DNA from: Paralichthys olivaceus
Taxonomy: Eukaryota; Chordata; Actinopteri; Pleuronectiformes; Paralichthyidae
Length of the DNA stretch: 64,000 nucleotides
Reading direction: 5' to 3'
Assembly: GCF_024713975.1 (NCBI RefSeq)
Contig: NC_091111.1
Location: 10,613,001 to 10,677,000, forward strand
Shown: positions 1 through 11,500 of the stretch, one piece after another
Numbering within the stretch: position 1 is the stretch's first letter
Layout of the letters: each line of letters opens with the position of its first letter
Notes under the pieces: model-generated
Database searches by the model: none
Told to the model about the DNA's origin: nothing
Seen by the model: only the letters and a program-made list of their open reading frames with translations
Made by a program: the position numbers and the translations under genes

Positions 1-1030
1 GGCCAAGGAATGAAACCACAGTGTTGTTCTCCTTCGCTTGGAAGAAGTCTTCATAGTCCTGAGGGAGGAGGAAGAAAAAAAAGTCTGTTGAGTGTTATAT
101 AATCTCTACAATTTGAATGGTGGACGTAAACATGCTAAATGCTCCATATGCTCCCACTGTTGCTTTGCATATAATTCAGTGACCATGACATTGCAGAGTA
201 ATGGTGGATTACCTTGGCCAGTGAGAGCAACGGCAGGCAGAGCGGATAATCTGCCTCGTCCATGAAACTGGATTACGACGGGATTACAGAGAAGTGTGCA
301 ATCCCAGTAGAGGACAGAAACTGGCAACCTCCGACTGATCGAACTCATTCACCAGCATATAGATAGTTTAGCTTTGTGCTAACTTCAAATGGTGTGACCC
401 ATTTTCTGGCATTATTTTTCAAAATTTAACCATCATCTATGTAAAGTTATGACATTGGAAATGCACTTAATGTGTTTTTAATCCATGGGTATGATATATA
501 TATAAAATGCATTTTAGCGTGGGACCATAAAAACTGTAAAAGGGTCCGTTAAAAATCACAACACTATTATAAACATTATCAACCCATACCCCGCCCATCA
601 TACCCCGCAATAGTAGTCATCATTGAAGATCTGAGGAGGGAGCGGGTTGCCTTTCTCTGGCTGCTTGTCCCGGGGAATGTTGCGGTACATCCAGAGTCTT
701 TGCTCCTCCAGCATTGTGATGTCTATTCCCTGGAAGCTGATACGATTGGCCTCCAGGAAACCAACAATGGCCTGCTGATGCTTTTTTACCTGGGACGGTC
801 CAAAGGGGAATGAAAGGAGAAGGACGGAGTACAGCAGGGGAGGGATGGTGAAGAAAATGAGGGAGGGGATAAAGAGGTACATTTGATAGAATTGAGAGGA
901 ATGACAAAGCCAGCGGCAGCAAACAGACAAAACCCATATTTAAGAGTCAACTTTCCCAGCTAAGGTCTATGAGATGGATGTAACAGCTCCCAGCTGTAGT
1001 GCTGTCCTGATGTACTCTGGGACAACATGG

Positions 1031-1091
<61 letters not shown>

Positions 1092-1348
1092 CGTGCGTGC
1101 GTGTGTGTGTGTGTGTAATATTGAGTTACAGTGTTTATGAATTCTGCGGAAAAACAATCCAAGGATAATTTTAGAAAGGCAGAGGATCTCCCACGCTAAA
1201 TCCACAGTTCAAATGTCGTGAAGCTGCACAGTGTGTCTTTCTGTTCTTTGAACTTAATGCACAAGTCGCCTGGATGCAGAGGAAAACAATACATATTACT
1301 TTTATTTGATGTTCTTTTTCATTCACATCTACCTTGTATGTGAATACA

Positions 1349-1390
<42 letters not shown>

Positions 1391-2715
1391 GGGATCAAGG
1401 GCAACATGTTACACAGAGGGGACAATTACATGTCCAACATCTGTCACATATAATTGCATATATTTAGAAACTCATTTTTTGTACAAGTACATTGTGTACT
1501 TCAAAGAGATTGGATCCATTCCTGTTACAGTGTGACTCAATATAAACAAATACTTTTATTTTGTAGTGTATAATCCAGTATCCTGAAAACTGTTTGGTGC
1601 AAATGTTTTCTTTGATGTATGAGATTTTAAAAAATACAGAATTATGTCTTTCCTATGTGTTTAGGATTTATATAGATGTGCCTGTGTGCCCTTAAGTTTA
1701 CGGATCCTGATCACCCCCAGTGGAGCCATTGTTCTACCTTTAAGACAATAAGGGACTGTTCTAGACAGACAGTTATGGACACACACACCCAGACAAGTTT
1801 GTTGTGTCTCTCAAACAGTGAATCTCTGTGTGTGTGGCCTTCAAACGGCTTCATCTTGTGGCTCACAAGTAAAGTTAATAATTTATTGCAAGAATACTGA
1901 GTGTCTTTGAAGAGAAAAATGTCTGTCAGATGGTAAAACTTTATAAGGAACCATTTGTTTACAGTGAGTGTATACTGTATGAACATTGCTGGTGATCACC
2001 TGGGTCTTCCTCTGAGCTGAAAGGCTGCATGGGTCTAAATAATGAAACAGGTGCCCCCAGTGAATGTGTGTTTGGGTGTGTGTATCGAGGGAATTGTACA
2101 GATTGTTGTGTGTATGCACCCCTTGGAATTAAAGACAAACACACACTCAAATTACAGTATGGGAGTAGATTATTTGAGGGCCCTTTCCGAAATGCAGGGA
2201 TTAGCTTTAGGTTGAGAGAGAACATAATCCTTTAGTCACAGGCAGAAAGAGACAGACAGCAAGGGAGGACTTGTGATAATCAATATCAAATAAACCAAAA
2301 TGGATCAATTCCACCTGCAGAGAACAATAATGCTGACATTTTACCATTTAAGCATGTGGCTGTGTTTAATCATAAGCATTAACCTGACATTTGAAATTAG
2401 GACAAGGGGATTTACAAAATGTAAAATCTGATGAGGCTGAACCCAACACACATCTATTGAGGAGTGGGGGATAACCTAATTTGCACTTCTATTCATTCTG
2501 TGTTGATCATTTCCGCCCTACTAATCCGCCTGTTGTAAATATGTGTACTGTTCATTTTATGGGGACACTTTTGTCCTTCAATTGTTGATGCTTTTCCCAC
2601 GAGTCTCTTTTTCCTCTCATATATCTTGCATTTTGTTTTCCACATTCCCTTTCATTTTATTCAACTGTATTATCCTCCATCTCTACATCCCACACAGTGA
2701 AGGGTTTTACTTTCT

Positions 2716-2765
<50 letters not shown>

Positions 2766-4093
2766 ATCAGTTTAAATCTAGGCAGGGATCCGGCCTCACC
2801 ACTCTTCTTGATTCAATCTATTGTAACTCAATTCACAGTGAATTACATTCACATGAGCTCAACACTCACATAACTGACCCAAATGGTGAAGCTCTTCAAG
2901 CGTGTATGAATGTGTGTGTGTGTATTTTTGTGTGTGTGTGTGTGTGTCATACAGAGAGATTGTGTGTGTCTATGTTTTAAATGTATGTGTCATAGGTTTA
3001 AAAATAACTCCTTTGTAAATGTTCAGAGATTGTGCTGCCCTCTTCCAACAGGATGATAAAATAAATATATTACTCATTTGTCCCATTACCTAAGACTCTG
3101 AGCATCCGAGTGTGAGTGTTGTTTGATGATTTTCTGCTCAAACTCAGTATCAGCTGGACTTTCCCTGTGGAATGTGGAGGTTGTTCTGCACTGCAACAAT
3201 GGAGCTGAAGGATTGTTTTACTTCATCAATGAAACTGTTACTTGTTAATTCTATGAAATGTCAGAAGGAGCTTTTTTTCTTTCGACCAATGATCCAAATC
3301 CACAAACATATTTAATTCATAAAATAAAAACAGTGAAAATCACCTGATCCACACATATGGGAAGCTGAAACCAAAAAATGTTCCCATGTCAGATTCATGT
3401 AAACGTCGACACACTTCTTCCTAAGTTTCCTCACTTACATCAAGACAAGCTTAAAATATAACATATTCACAACATTTTAATTGATCGAATCGTTTTTTGA
3501 TAGTTACTATAGATACTGACGCTAATCAGTCTTATGTGTTGAGATTTAAACTTGCTGCATTACTCAGAGGTTGAACAAGTTGACTGAACATCCTCAAAGG
3601 TTGACCCACTGTTATTTAACAAATGCAAGACTAAATTGGAATTGAGTCCTCTTTCTGCTCCTGATGATAGTCCCAGTGTAAAAGTAAACACTAAATACAG
3701 TAACACTTCAAAAACTATATGTGCCTCAGGGTTTTCTTACTCTAATACACAATAAAACACAAATACATGTTTCAAATGTTTATGCATCTGACAGTTGTGA
3801 TTTTTGTTTCACATCCTGGAGGAGTGTAAAGTACTAAGAGTACTCACACCAAACACTGTATTTTGCTCTGCATATATTGGAGAAAGAAGTTTTACAAGGA
3901 TTTACTATTTGCTCCTGCATTTTTAAAGCCAATGCAGGTGAGGTGGCTGCAACACGAGCTGGATTATTAAACACAATCCTGTTTTTGAAATGCAAATGCA
4001 ACAGGCTGAAGGAACACACGCATCTGAGTGGTTGCATCGAGCACTCACCGCCACAGAGCCACTCGAGGACGCGATGTAAACCTTGATGACCAT
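1..4093 (-). CDS. sh3bgrl2: SH3BGRL2: SH3-domain-binding glutamic acid-rich-like protein 2 (3' end outside window)
   Basis: Three coding exons on the minus strand: 4093-4049, 789-604 and 58-1, with phase 0 at both junctions. Exon 1 encodes MVIKVYIASSSGSVA and ends in a gtgagt donor. Exon 2 encodes 62 residues including the family signature NPLPPQIFN and the paralogue-specific DITMLEEQRLWMYRN. Exon 3 begins DYEDFFQAKENNTVVSFLG and runs off the left edge. This is 96 residues of a protein usually about 107 long. The family has a thioredoxin/glutaredoxin-like fold without the catalytic CxxC, and none is visible here. The proline-rich PLPPQIF loop is the proposed SH3/EVH1 ligand. The DITM..EEQR.WMY block separates it from SH3BGR and SH3BGRL, which have different sequence there. 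The cellular role is poorly defined. Its head-to-head neighbour is lca5, as in human; the paralogous pair SH3BGR-LCA5L shows the block is an old duplicate. Confidence 0.94.
59..603 (-). other. sh3bgrl2 intron 2
   Basis: A short 545 bp intron with a gtatga donor at 603 and a pyrimidine-rich ctccctcag acceptor at 59-60. I see no gene or repeat in it. Confidence 0.85.
1034..1117. repeat. (GT)n microsatellite with an interrupted GTGC block
   Basis: About 84 bp of GT dinucleotides, interrupted near the right end by several GTGC units. It lies in sh3bgrl2 intron 1. Confidence 0.98.
1345..1388. repeat. (TA)n followed by a T tract
   Basis: About 26 bp of TA dinucleotides run directly into 18 T residues. 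It may be a degenerate retroposon tail, but nothing recognisable lies beside it. Confidence 0.95.
2717..2762. repeat. (CA)n microsatellite
   Basis: About 46 bp of CA dinucleotides in sh3bgrl2 intron 1. A complementary GT-rich tract follows about 150 bp downstream (2910-2948), so the two could pair in RNA. Confidence 0.98.
2910..2948. repeat. Interrupted (TG)n microsatellite
   Basis: TG dinucleotides broken once by a short T-rich interruption, in sh3bgrl2 intron 1. Confidence 0.95.
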
Positions 4094-4296
4094 TTTAATC
4101 CTGAATATATGTCATGCAGTTCCACAGCAATCTGACCGCAGGCAGCGACCTCCGTGTATTCCCTGGATTGAAGCTGGAGACTTTGAGAGAAGAGCCTGTG
4201 CATCAGATGAGAGGAAACACGCGTCTGCAACAGTTACACTGAATTATGATCGCGTAAAACAAGGCGCTCAGCTGCTGCAGCTCCAGACTGACGCTC

Positions 4297-4300
<4 letters not shown>
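4094..4300 (-). promoter_or_regulatory. sh3bgrl2 5' UTR and probable proximal promoter
   Basis: The sequence immediately upstream of the sh3bgrl2 start codon on the minus strand. No TATA box at a convincing place and no upstream splice junction were seen, so the 5' UTR is probably continuous with exon 1. A long CA tract begins 208 bp above the ATG. The transcription start cannot be fixed from sequence alone. Confidence 0.5.

Positions 4301-4379
<79 letters not shown>
4301..4379. repeat. Long uninterrupted (CA)n microsatellite upstream of sh3bgrl2
   Basis: Seventy-nine bases of perfect CA dinucleotide, 208 bp upstream of the sh3bgrl2 start codon and thus in its promoter or leader. Pure tracts of this length are usually length-polymorphic and can adopt Z-DNA. 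Confidence 0.98.
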
Positions 4380-4382
<3 letters not shown>

Positions 4383-5514
4383 AGCCTGGACTTCCGCTCG
4401 CTACGTTTCACAATAATAAACAACGTGCTGTCAACATGGCACTTCATTGTTCACATTCGAAAGCTTAGTCATGCAAATAATCAACAAATAGCTCGAGTCC
4501 AATTTTGATTTATTGTTTTAAAACATAAATTATATTAGCGTGCTTTTATTGTGAAAATAAGAAAGTGTATTATTACTGCCTAAAATATTTACTTGACACA
4601 GGTAAACTTTTAGGTGGGCGCACTAAGGTGAGCAGGGAAATGTAGTTCTTCTGTAGTTTCTGTCAGATCACGTTGTTTCCAGTTGAATTCAATTTTTATT
4701 TGCAGCAAATCTCAGGAATTGAGAATTTATGCATTTGTTTGTGGTGTTGATTGTTTTGGAGAATTTTCAAATTTAACATAAATTATTGCATAATTGTATA
4801 AACAAAAATCTGTCAATGTGATCCAGTGAGTGTTGATTGCTGTGCACATTTTGGTACAGATTTGGATCCAGATGGAGATTAAAATGCAGATTAAAATATT
4901 GACCTAATTTAGATGATATGCAGCAATGATGGAGGTCATGGTACAGATTGTGTTTAAATTTTGTCCATATCATCAATAGGTCCCACAAACCAAGGCCTGT
5001 ACACATTTCTGTTGTAATCAAATACAGCATTAAGAACGTATTGAAAAGTATGAATTTCTTATCTAAACAAACATGTTGTCTGTATGCCAAAACCATAAAA
5101 AGTCCTTTTTTTCTCCTTTTACTTTCAGTAAGAGAAATGACATGTATGTATTTGTCTGGGTCATTCGTTTAAGAAACAACAGCACATTCCAATATGCGTT
5201 GCACAGCAGAAGTAAGAGACCATATCGTCACTAACAAATAAGTGAGTAAATGTCTCATAACATTAAACTTGAACACTAATCATTTTCTGGTGGGTCAGTT
5301 GGTAGCATAGTATTCCATTAATTTTCCACATATACATTTAAATCAAACTACAATATGTTAGACACGGCTAATTGTGAAACATTTTAAACCAAGTACACTG
5401 TAAAAAATTACAACTATTGATAAACATTCAAATTGATACAACTCAGAATCATTTTCATCTTTGATTTTGATTGTTTTCTTGTTTTATTTGATTGCCCATT
5501 TGTGTAAAGCACTG

Positions 5515-5564
<50 letters not shown>

Positions 5565-6284
5565 TGCTATTTAGGATGACTTATTTTCAACAATGGAAAC
5601 ATAGAGAAGTGTTTGAAATTTTGTGCAGCCAAACTTGGACGTAAAGAAATTTGGAAATTCTTTGAATATTTGTCAAAAACAAGCAGGGTTTACTAGACAA
5701 GCAATGTTAACAGTAAAGTGCACCGAACTAGTTCAATCCAAAGGACTGAGCTCTTCAAATCAAGAATCAAAAATCACTGTTGTGGCTCCTTAAAACGAAT
5801 AACCCCCTTCTCTGTCCTCTAGAGGGCACTATTGTCCTTTCTGCTGTATTATGTCTCCTACACTTTCATTTGGACCTCTTTATATGCAGCCTATGATTTG
5901 GACCTGAAAAACATCTTGGAGCTTAAATTATGTTTATCATCAGAACCATAGCAACAGAACTTATATGTTCAATAAAATAACACTTGTTGTTGTGTTGTTC
6001 AAACATGGGATGTGGGCGTCTACCCCTTTTTCTGAGAAATGCACTAGAAAAGAGAGAGAGAGTGACATAAATGAACCCACCCACAGATATTTATGAGCAG
6101 CCTTTCATTGGACATGTAGGTTTAGCTGAAGTACCTAGATAAACATGCATCCACCATGCCTCCTGCCCTATTACTAAATAATATTATTAATAATAATAAT
6201 AATAATAGTAAAATACACTACATGATAACTTTATAGTATCTATATTATTAGAATGTATTAGGCCTGTATATTGAAGTGTTGTAT

Positions 6285-6320
<36 letters not shown>

Positions 6321-6500
6321 AATAATAATGATATATATACTACATAATAACTTGATAGTATCTATAATATTATTAGAATGTATTAGGTCTATATATGGAA
6401 TTGATTTACTGTACTTATACATATATATGTAAGTAATAATGATATTATAGATACTACATGATAACTTTAGGTATGTATAATAGTATTAGAAAGTATTAGT
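4380..6500. other. Intergenic region between divergent sh3bgrl2 and lca5
   Basis: About 2.1 kb of AT-rich DNA between the two head-to-head genes. I find no gene. It contains a TAA microsatellite and a long-period tandem array, annotated separately. Confidence 0.75.
5514..5563. repeat. (TAA)n microsatellite
   Basis: About 50 bp of perfect TAA/AAT trinucleotide. A shorter AAT tract occurs again at about 6181-6208. Confidence 0.97.
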
Positions 6501-6525
6501 TCTATATATAGAAGCTGTGAATGTG
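6214..6525. repeat. Tandem array, about 2.7 copies of a 114-122 bp AT-rich unit
   Basis: The landmark actacat followed by a(t/a)aact begins at 6217, 6339 and 6453, giving periods of 122 and 114 bp. Each copy then carries a related block with tattagaa(t/a)gtatta and a tatata segment. The first copy is expanded by a TA microsatellite at about 6289-6318. The third copy is truncated and ends next to the lca5 promoter-like block. Confidence 0.85.
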
Positions 6526-6860
6526 GACCGCATTATAGCGCCCCTCTGGGGGTGTAGTGTAACTGCAGGGAGTACTGCGGTTGCCATGGTACGGCGTCAG
6601 TCGCTGGACTGAATCAAAGCTACAGACGTGGAGCGCAAACAGACCAACAGGTTTCTGACCCACAGACTTCCTCCTGTTTCCCGGTGGATGTTTACAGGTC
6701 GGTGCGTTTTTAAAATGACAGCCACGAGCGTTCTCCTCCAAACGAGCGGAGACGTCTCCGCTTCTTATGTAACCGCAGCAGCGCTCGCTAAAGTCCATGC
6801 TAGTTAGCGTGCTAACAATCGAAGCTATGTAGCTAACATTAGCCAGGGGAGGCTAAAGTT
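6500..6860 (+). promoter_or_regulatory. Probable lca5 promoter and first non-coding exon region
   Basis: A block richer in G+C and CpG than its surroundings, about 2 kb upstream of the lca5 start codon and opposite sh3bgrl2. It contains an RFX X-box match at 6580-6592. At least one untranslated exon must lie between here and the coding exon, because the ATG exon starts at a splice acceptor (about 8511). A donor-like junction occurs at about 7435 (TATGTG then gtgagt) and may end a leader exon that begins near 7346 after a cgccgcag acceptor. Exact leader exons are inferred, not proven. Confidence 0.6.
6580..6592 (+). promoter_or_regulatory. RFX X-box match (ciliary gene promoter motif)
   Basis: GTTGCCATGGTAC fits the two half-sites of the RFX X-box (GTTGCC, two-base spacer, GGYAAC) except for one missing A in the right half. 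RFX2/RFX3 sites of this kind drive ciliary genes, and lca5 encodes a ciliary protein. The motif is seen directly; the binding is inferred. Confidence 0.65.
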
Positions 6861-8510
6861 GACCGGAAACCAGCAAACGCTAGAAATGTTTATTTGAACG
6901 TGAACGCGTTAACGTCGTTCAGCATGTCCTGAACCGTGAAGCTACAACCCACCCCACCTGTTGATGCTAGCTTTGTTGTTGCCATGCTTGTGATATCAGG
7001 TAGCTCACCTAGCACCGTTAGCTTTGTGGAGATACTTAACTGATGATGTTTGCTAACACTGACATGCTCCTGCAATCCTCTCCCAAAGTTTATTTTTTCT
7101 GTTTTGTTTACATGCATCTGATCGTGCTGTATATGAGTAACGGGCCCGATGCTGCCTTCAGGTGCTGTTGTGTTGATGCTCTTATTTGACAGGCAGTCAA
7201 CAATGGCACAGCACCTGTCAACAGCACACGGCCTTCTTTAATCCAATCTGTCCGTGTCAGAGAGAGCCGGTCAAGTATAGCTGCCACTTCCGCTGAGGTA
7301 AGCCTCTGGTAACAAGCAGCTGTTTGTGCATTTGTTTTCGCCGCAGAGAGACTGAGAGGAGCCAACAGAACAGCAGCCTGGAGACGATCAAATATGGTTT
7401 AGAAGACAGAGGCGACTGGGGTGTGATGTATGTGGTGAGTTTCAACATCTATCATCCTTTTCTTCAGCTTCTGCTAGAGTTCCTAATGAGAATAAGATAA
7501 AAGTACTCATGATCTAATCATCAGTAGTGAGTTTTTATCATCTAAACTCAATTCGTCAATTCAATTAAATTCAAATCACAGATAATTTAAGAGAATATTA
7601 ATATTTATCAAAATCTGAATGAATGATCTTTCTGAAGTATAGTGTGTGTATATATTCCCTGTGATTATACATTGGGTTTAAGAAATAGGTTTGTTTTCAG
7701 GTGTGCAACCTTTCTGCCCTACTTGAGTTATAATGATGCTCTTGTCCATTTATGGTGATCCTGATGATGTGTGGGGTAGATGTTGCCATAGCTACTTGTC
7801 CATCAAGTGATTCTATTATTGTAGAGTTGATGAAGGAGATAGATTAATGGATGACCTTTATGTACAGTTAACACAAACACTATGGAGAATACTCTCTCCC
7901 CAGTATAGGGTTAAATAATACATTTATTCTTTAAAATGAATGAGGTTATTTGATATCTTACATTAAAAAGAGACAATGTTTTTAGTGGCGATAAAATGTA
8001 TATTTCAAATTTTTTTGAATTTTTTTGAATTTCCTTCGGGATTAATAAAGTATCTATCTATCTATCTATGTAGCACAGCTAACTGTAATGACAATCTGGC
8101 TGTTTAATAAGTCACCATGCAGACAGGGGCAGGCTGGTATTGCTTTCGTAGCAACGGTTGTGTGGAATAGTGATATAATACATCATTCAGCCTCATGGAA
8201 AATTCCACCTCATTTGTATTGTTGCTTAGTGACCAGGACACACAGTGAAGACAACCTGAGAGAAACCTACGGGCCGAACTTCTTATTCCAGTTAAAGAGG
8301 AATTTTGAGGATTTTCAGTTTAGTTATAAATGCTATATCATGTCATGTCACCAGTCAATTTTTTATTTAAATCATGTAAGGTGTAACACTTGCAAAAGTA
8401 GGCATTTGTTACTGTTAACTTGTAAGTCAGAAAATCCTAATATGACTCAATGTCTGATTTGTTTCTTTCCCACTTTTTGTGTTTAATTTGAACACTGCAT
8501 TTTCCCTCAA
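6861..8510 (+). other. lca5 leader and first intron region
   Basis: Between the promoter-like block and the ATG exon. It contains a possible non-coding exon ending at about 7434 and a retroposon-type tail at 8020-8069. The open frames in it on either strand have no recognisable similarity or splice support. Confidence 0.6.
8020..8069 (+). mobile_element. 3' tail of a non-LTR retroposon relic ending in (ATCT)n
   Basis: The sequence aatttccttcgggattaat followed by aaagtatctatctatctatc is a recurrent 3' tail in teleost genomes and ends in a tetranucleotide repeat, as reverse-transcribed insertions do. Only the tail is recognisable. No reverse transcriptase remnant was seen. Assignment to a named family is not possible by eye. 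Confidence 0.6.
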
Positions 8511-8519
8511 AGTGACAAC

Positions 8520-11500
8520 ATGGAGCCTGATAATGCCACTGACCAATATGAAAACAACCAGCAAGGAAGTCGCCAGTCCCACCGGAGTAGAAGTAAAGAT
8601 TCCCGAGCATCATCCATCCAAAAACACAAAAGCAAATTCAAGGACAAGATCCAGGATAAGGATGAAAAAGATTCCTGTGCTGACGGTAGATCGAAAACTA
8701 GAACCTGGCGTTCAGATCCTGATCGGGACCAGGTATCAGATGGTGAGGGTCGGAGAAGTAGTGGGTCCTTTTACTCAGAGGACTATGAGAATGAGTCTCC
8801 TTCAGAGCGTTCGCTCTCACCTCATTCCCAATCCCGGACGCCATCCCCTACTCCTCAAAAAGGGGTGCGTGCAAAGAGGATTTCTGTCAGCCCCCTCTAC
8901 AAACCAGGTGTGTAAAGTGAGCAAGTGATCAAGTATGGATAACCAATAAATGAAACTTGAATGTATGTATGTATGAATCAGGACGTTTATTAGCAGTTTC
9001 TACTGCTTTACTTTTATATAATTTCTCCATCATGTGTATTTCTGTCTCATAGGTGGATTGGGGCGTAAGGGTATGTCCCGTCCACAGCGTTTAGGTCGCC
9101 AACCCCTGACGCAGCAGCATCGGAGGGGAGTGCGATCACAAAGCAACGAGTCCACAACTCCAAAAGACCTGGATCTTGTGACCAAGAGGATGCTTTCGGC
9201 CCGCCTGCTAAAGATCAATGAATTGCGCAACGCGCTTTCTGAGCTGCAGCAGCGCACTGATGAGCTGCAGAAAGAAAACCGAATTCTCAGACAGGTAGGC
9301 CTTATTCTCTAGTTTGGTTGGGATTGAGTGTATGAGACTCGGAATGGTATTTGGGTTTATTTCTTCAACATCTGTTGCATCCCAAGATCAAAATGTCTTC
9401 TTTTCTATTCTGCAGCTGCAGTTTCGTCAAGAGAAAGCCCTGCAGCGTTATGATGACACAGAAAGCGAGATTTCCCAGTTGTTGTCACGCCACTCCAACG
9501 AGACCCACGTGCTGCGCGAACGAGTCAGACGCACTCAAGAGCGTGAACGCGCGGCTGAGCGGAGGCTGAAAGACAGCGAGGAGCAGCTGCAGAGAAGTCA
9601 GGCGACCATCATCCGGCTAAAGAAGCTGGTCGACCAGCGAGAGTTAGGAGCCAGGGACGAGCTGAGCCGCAAGCTGGAGGAAGAAAAGACAAGAGCCCAG
9701 GAGGCAGATCGCAAGATTAAGGTAAATGTAAAACCTGGTTATTTGTTGATATTCAATTCATAGAAATTTTCTATGAATTAAAGATTTTTCTTTGATATTC
9801 AATTTGTGAATAAGTTATGCACTTTATTGACTGTTGACACAAAAACAACAACAATAATTTACAGTTAATAACTTCTTATAAAGCAGCTGTGATAGAATTT
9901 AGAAAACAACCAATCATTTTTAATTTCTGAATACGAGCTCTCCCATGTCTTCTTGAGATGCAATTCAGAGTTTTGACAGATTTTTCGAATCTGTGTGTAT
10001 TTGAAGGAGCTGGAGCGCAGCATGGAGCTGAGCAACAGCAGTTACCAGAGGCAGTTGGCTGCAGAGAGGAAGAAGACCATCAGTGCCCAGGAGGAGATCA
10101 GGACCCTGCAGGAGGAGCTGGAAAGACTGACCAATAAACTTAAGGTGCATATACACAGAAATGCACTTTAAATAATAGCTGAAACAAAATGTTTTATGAT
10201 TGTGCATTAAAAGCGGGATGGCCCATGTATGAAATTTACATTTGGTTTATTTATTTCTTATCAGGAGAAGGAGAGAGAGCTAGACACCAAGAACATTTAT
10301 GCCAACCGCATGATGAAATCCTCACGTGGAACAGATGCTGACAGCTGCACAAAGCGGAAAGGTAACACTTGAAAATGAAGACCATTTCAAAGATTTTGTG
10401 TTGTTGTGCATTTTCATACATATGGACATTTGTATGTGATCTTCAGTTTGCTAATTGTTATTCTGTTTTTGGTGCTGGTTGGTTGTTCGGTGCTTATGAA
10501 CAGCAATGTTTACCCTGATATATATTCTGCTTTTATTTCACATATAGTCCCCAGCAGGAACAGCAGCAAGGCAGTGCAGACTGAAGACAGGGTGTCCAGT
10601 CTGGGTTTCCCCACACCTCCCCCCGCCATCACTGATGTCAATGATTACAGTGAGCAGGGACCTGATGAATACCTATCACTCAAGGCAGAGTGTCTCCTCC
10701 TCACCTTTCTCACCATCCACATTTCATCTTTTGATGCAGCACACAGTCTGTCATTCACCTGTGGTAACTCTTTCTGTCAACAGGAGCTTGGTGGAGTGGA
10801 CAGACAGGCGAAGACTGAAGACAGGAATCAAAACTGGGAACGACAGAAGATGAGTGACAAGGAAAAGGAAAGAGACAGGGAGAAAGACAAGCAGCAACTC
10901 AACCAGAAGATGAATGTGCATGAAGAGAAGGCGGCGAGATTAAGAGACGGTAAAGACAAGATACACACAGAACATGTACTTATTGTATGAAAATAACTTA
11001 AATGTAAATTCAAAACCATCTGTGTTCACAGGCGGTGAGAAAGAATCTGAGGAAGACAGAAAGAAGACAAGTTCACTGTTGAACCTGAGGGAGAATGAGA
11101 ACAACAGGAAGCGTGGTCATGTCCAGGAGGAGGTGGAGAGGTGGAATCAGGAGTCTCTGGGCAATCAGCAAGCAGCAGAGGAAGCACGTCAGAAAAAAGA
11201 GCAGCTGCTGGCCAAGATGCGCGATATAGATCGTCAAAACCAGGGTGGCCAGGACTCCATGTTTGCTGAGTCGAGTCTTTCGGAGTCCAACAAAAGTTCC
11301 AGTGACCATTCTTCTCCTCGTGCTCCTGAGCACAGGAACCACAACTCGTCGATTTTCAGCCTCACGGCACCAGAGGAGTTGGCCAGTTTGGGCGCTGGTG
11401 ATGGAAGTGGAGTAGGTGGAAGGAGAATTGCAGGTATAGAGGGTGGAGCAGCGACAACAGGGGTAGGGAGGAGAGCACTACGCTCTCAAATCTCCAATGA

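Larger units (their letters stand above)
790..4048 (-). other. sh3bgrl2 intron 1
   Basis: A 3.26 kb intron between a gtgagt donor at 4048 and a tcccag acceptor just above 789. It holds the GT/CA and TA microsatellites listed separately and otherwise AT-rich sequence. The open frames over the CA tracts encode only Thr-His or Cys-Val runs and are not genes. Confidence 0.85.

Noticed and set aside
947..1205. Open frames across the GT/CA tract near 1.0-1.1 kb
   Set aside because: The products are runs of Thr-His or Cys-Val made by the microsatellite. No similarity or splice support.
6502..6798. 98-codon minus-strand frame in the lca5 promoter block
   Set aside because: It covers CpG-richer promoter DNA. 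The protein has no family features, and the frame runs into the tandem array.
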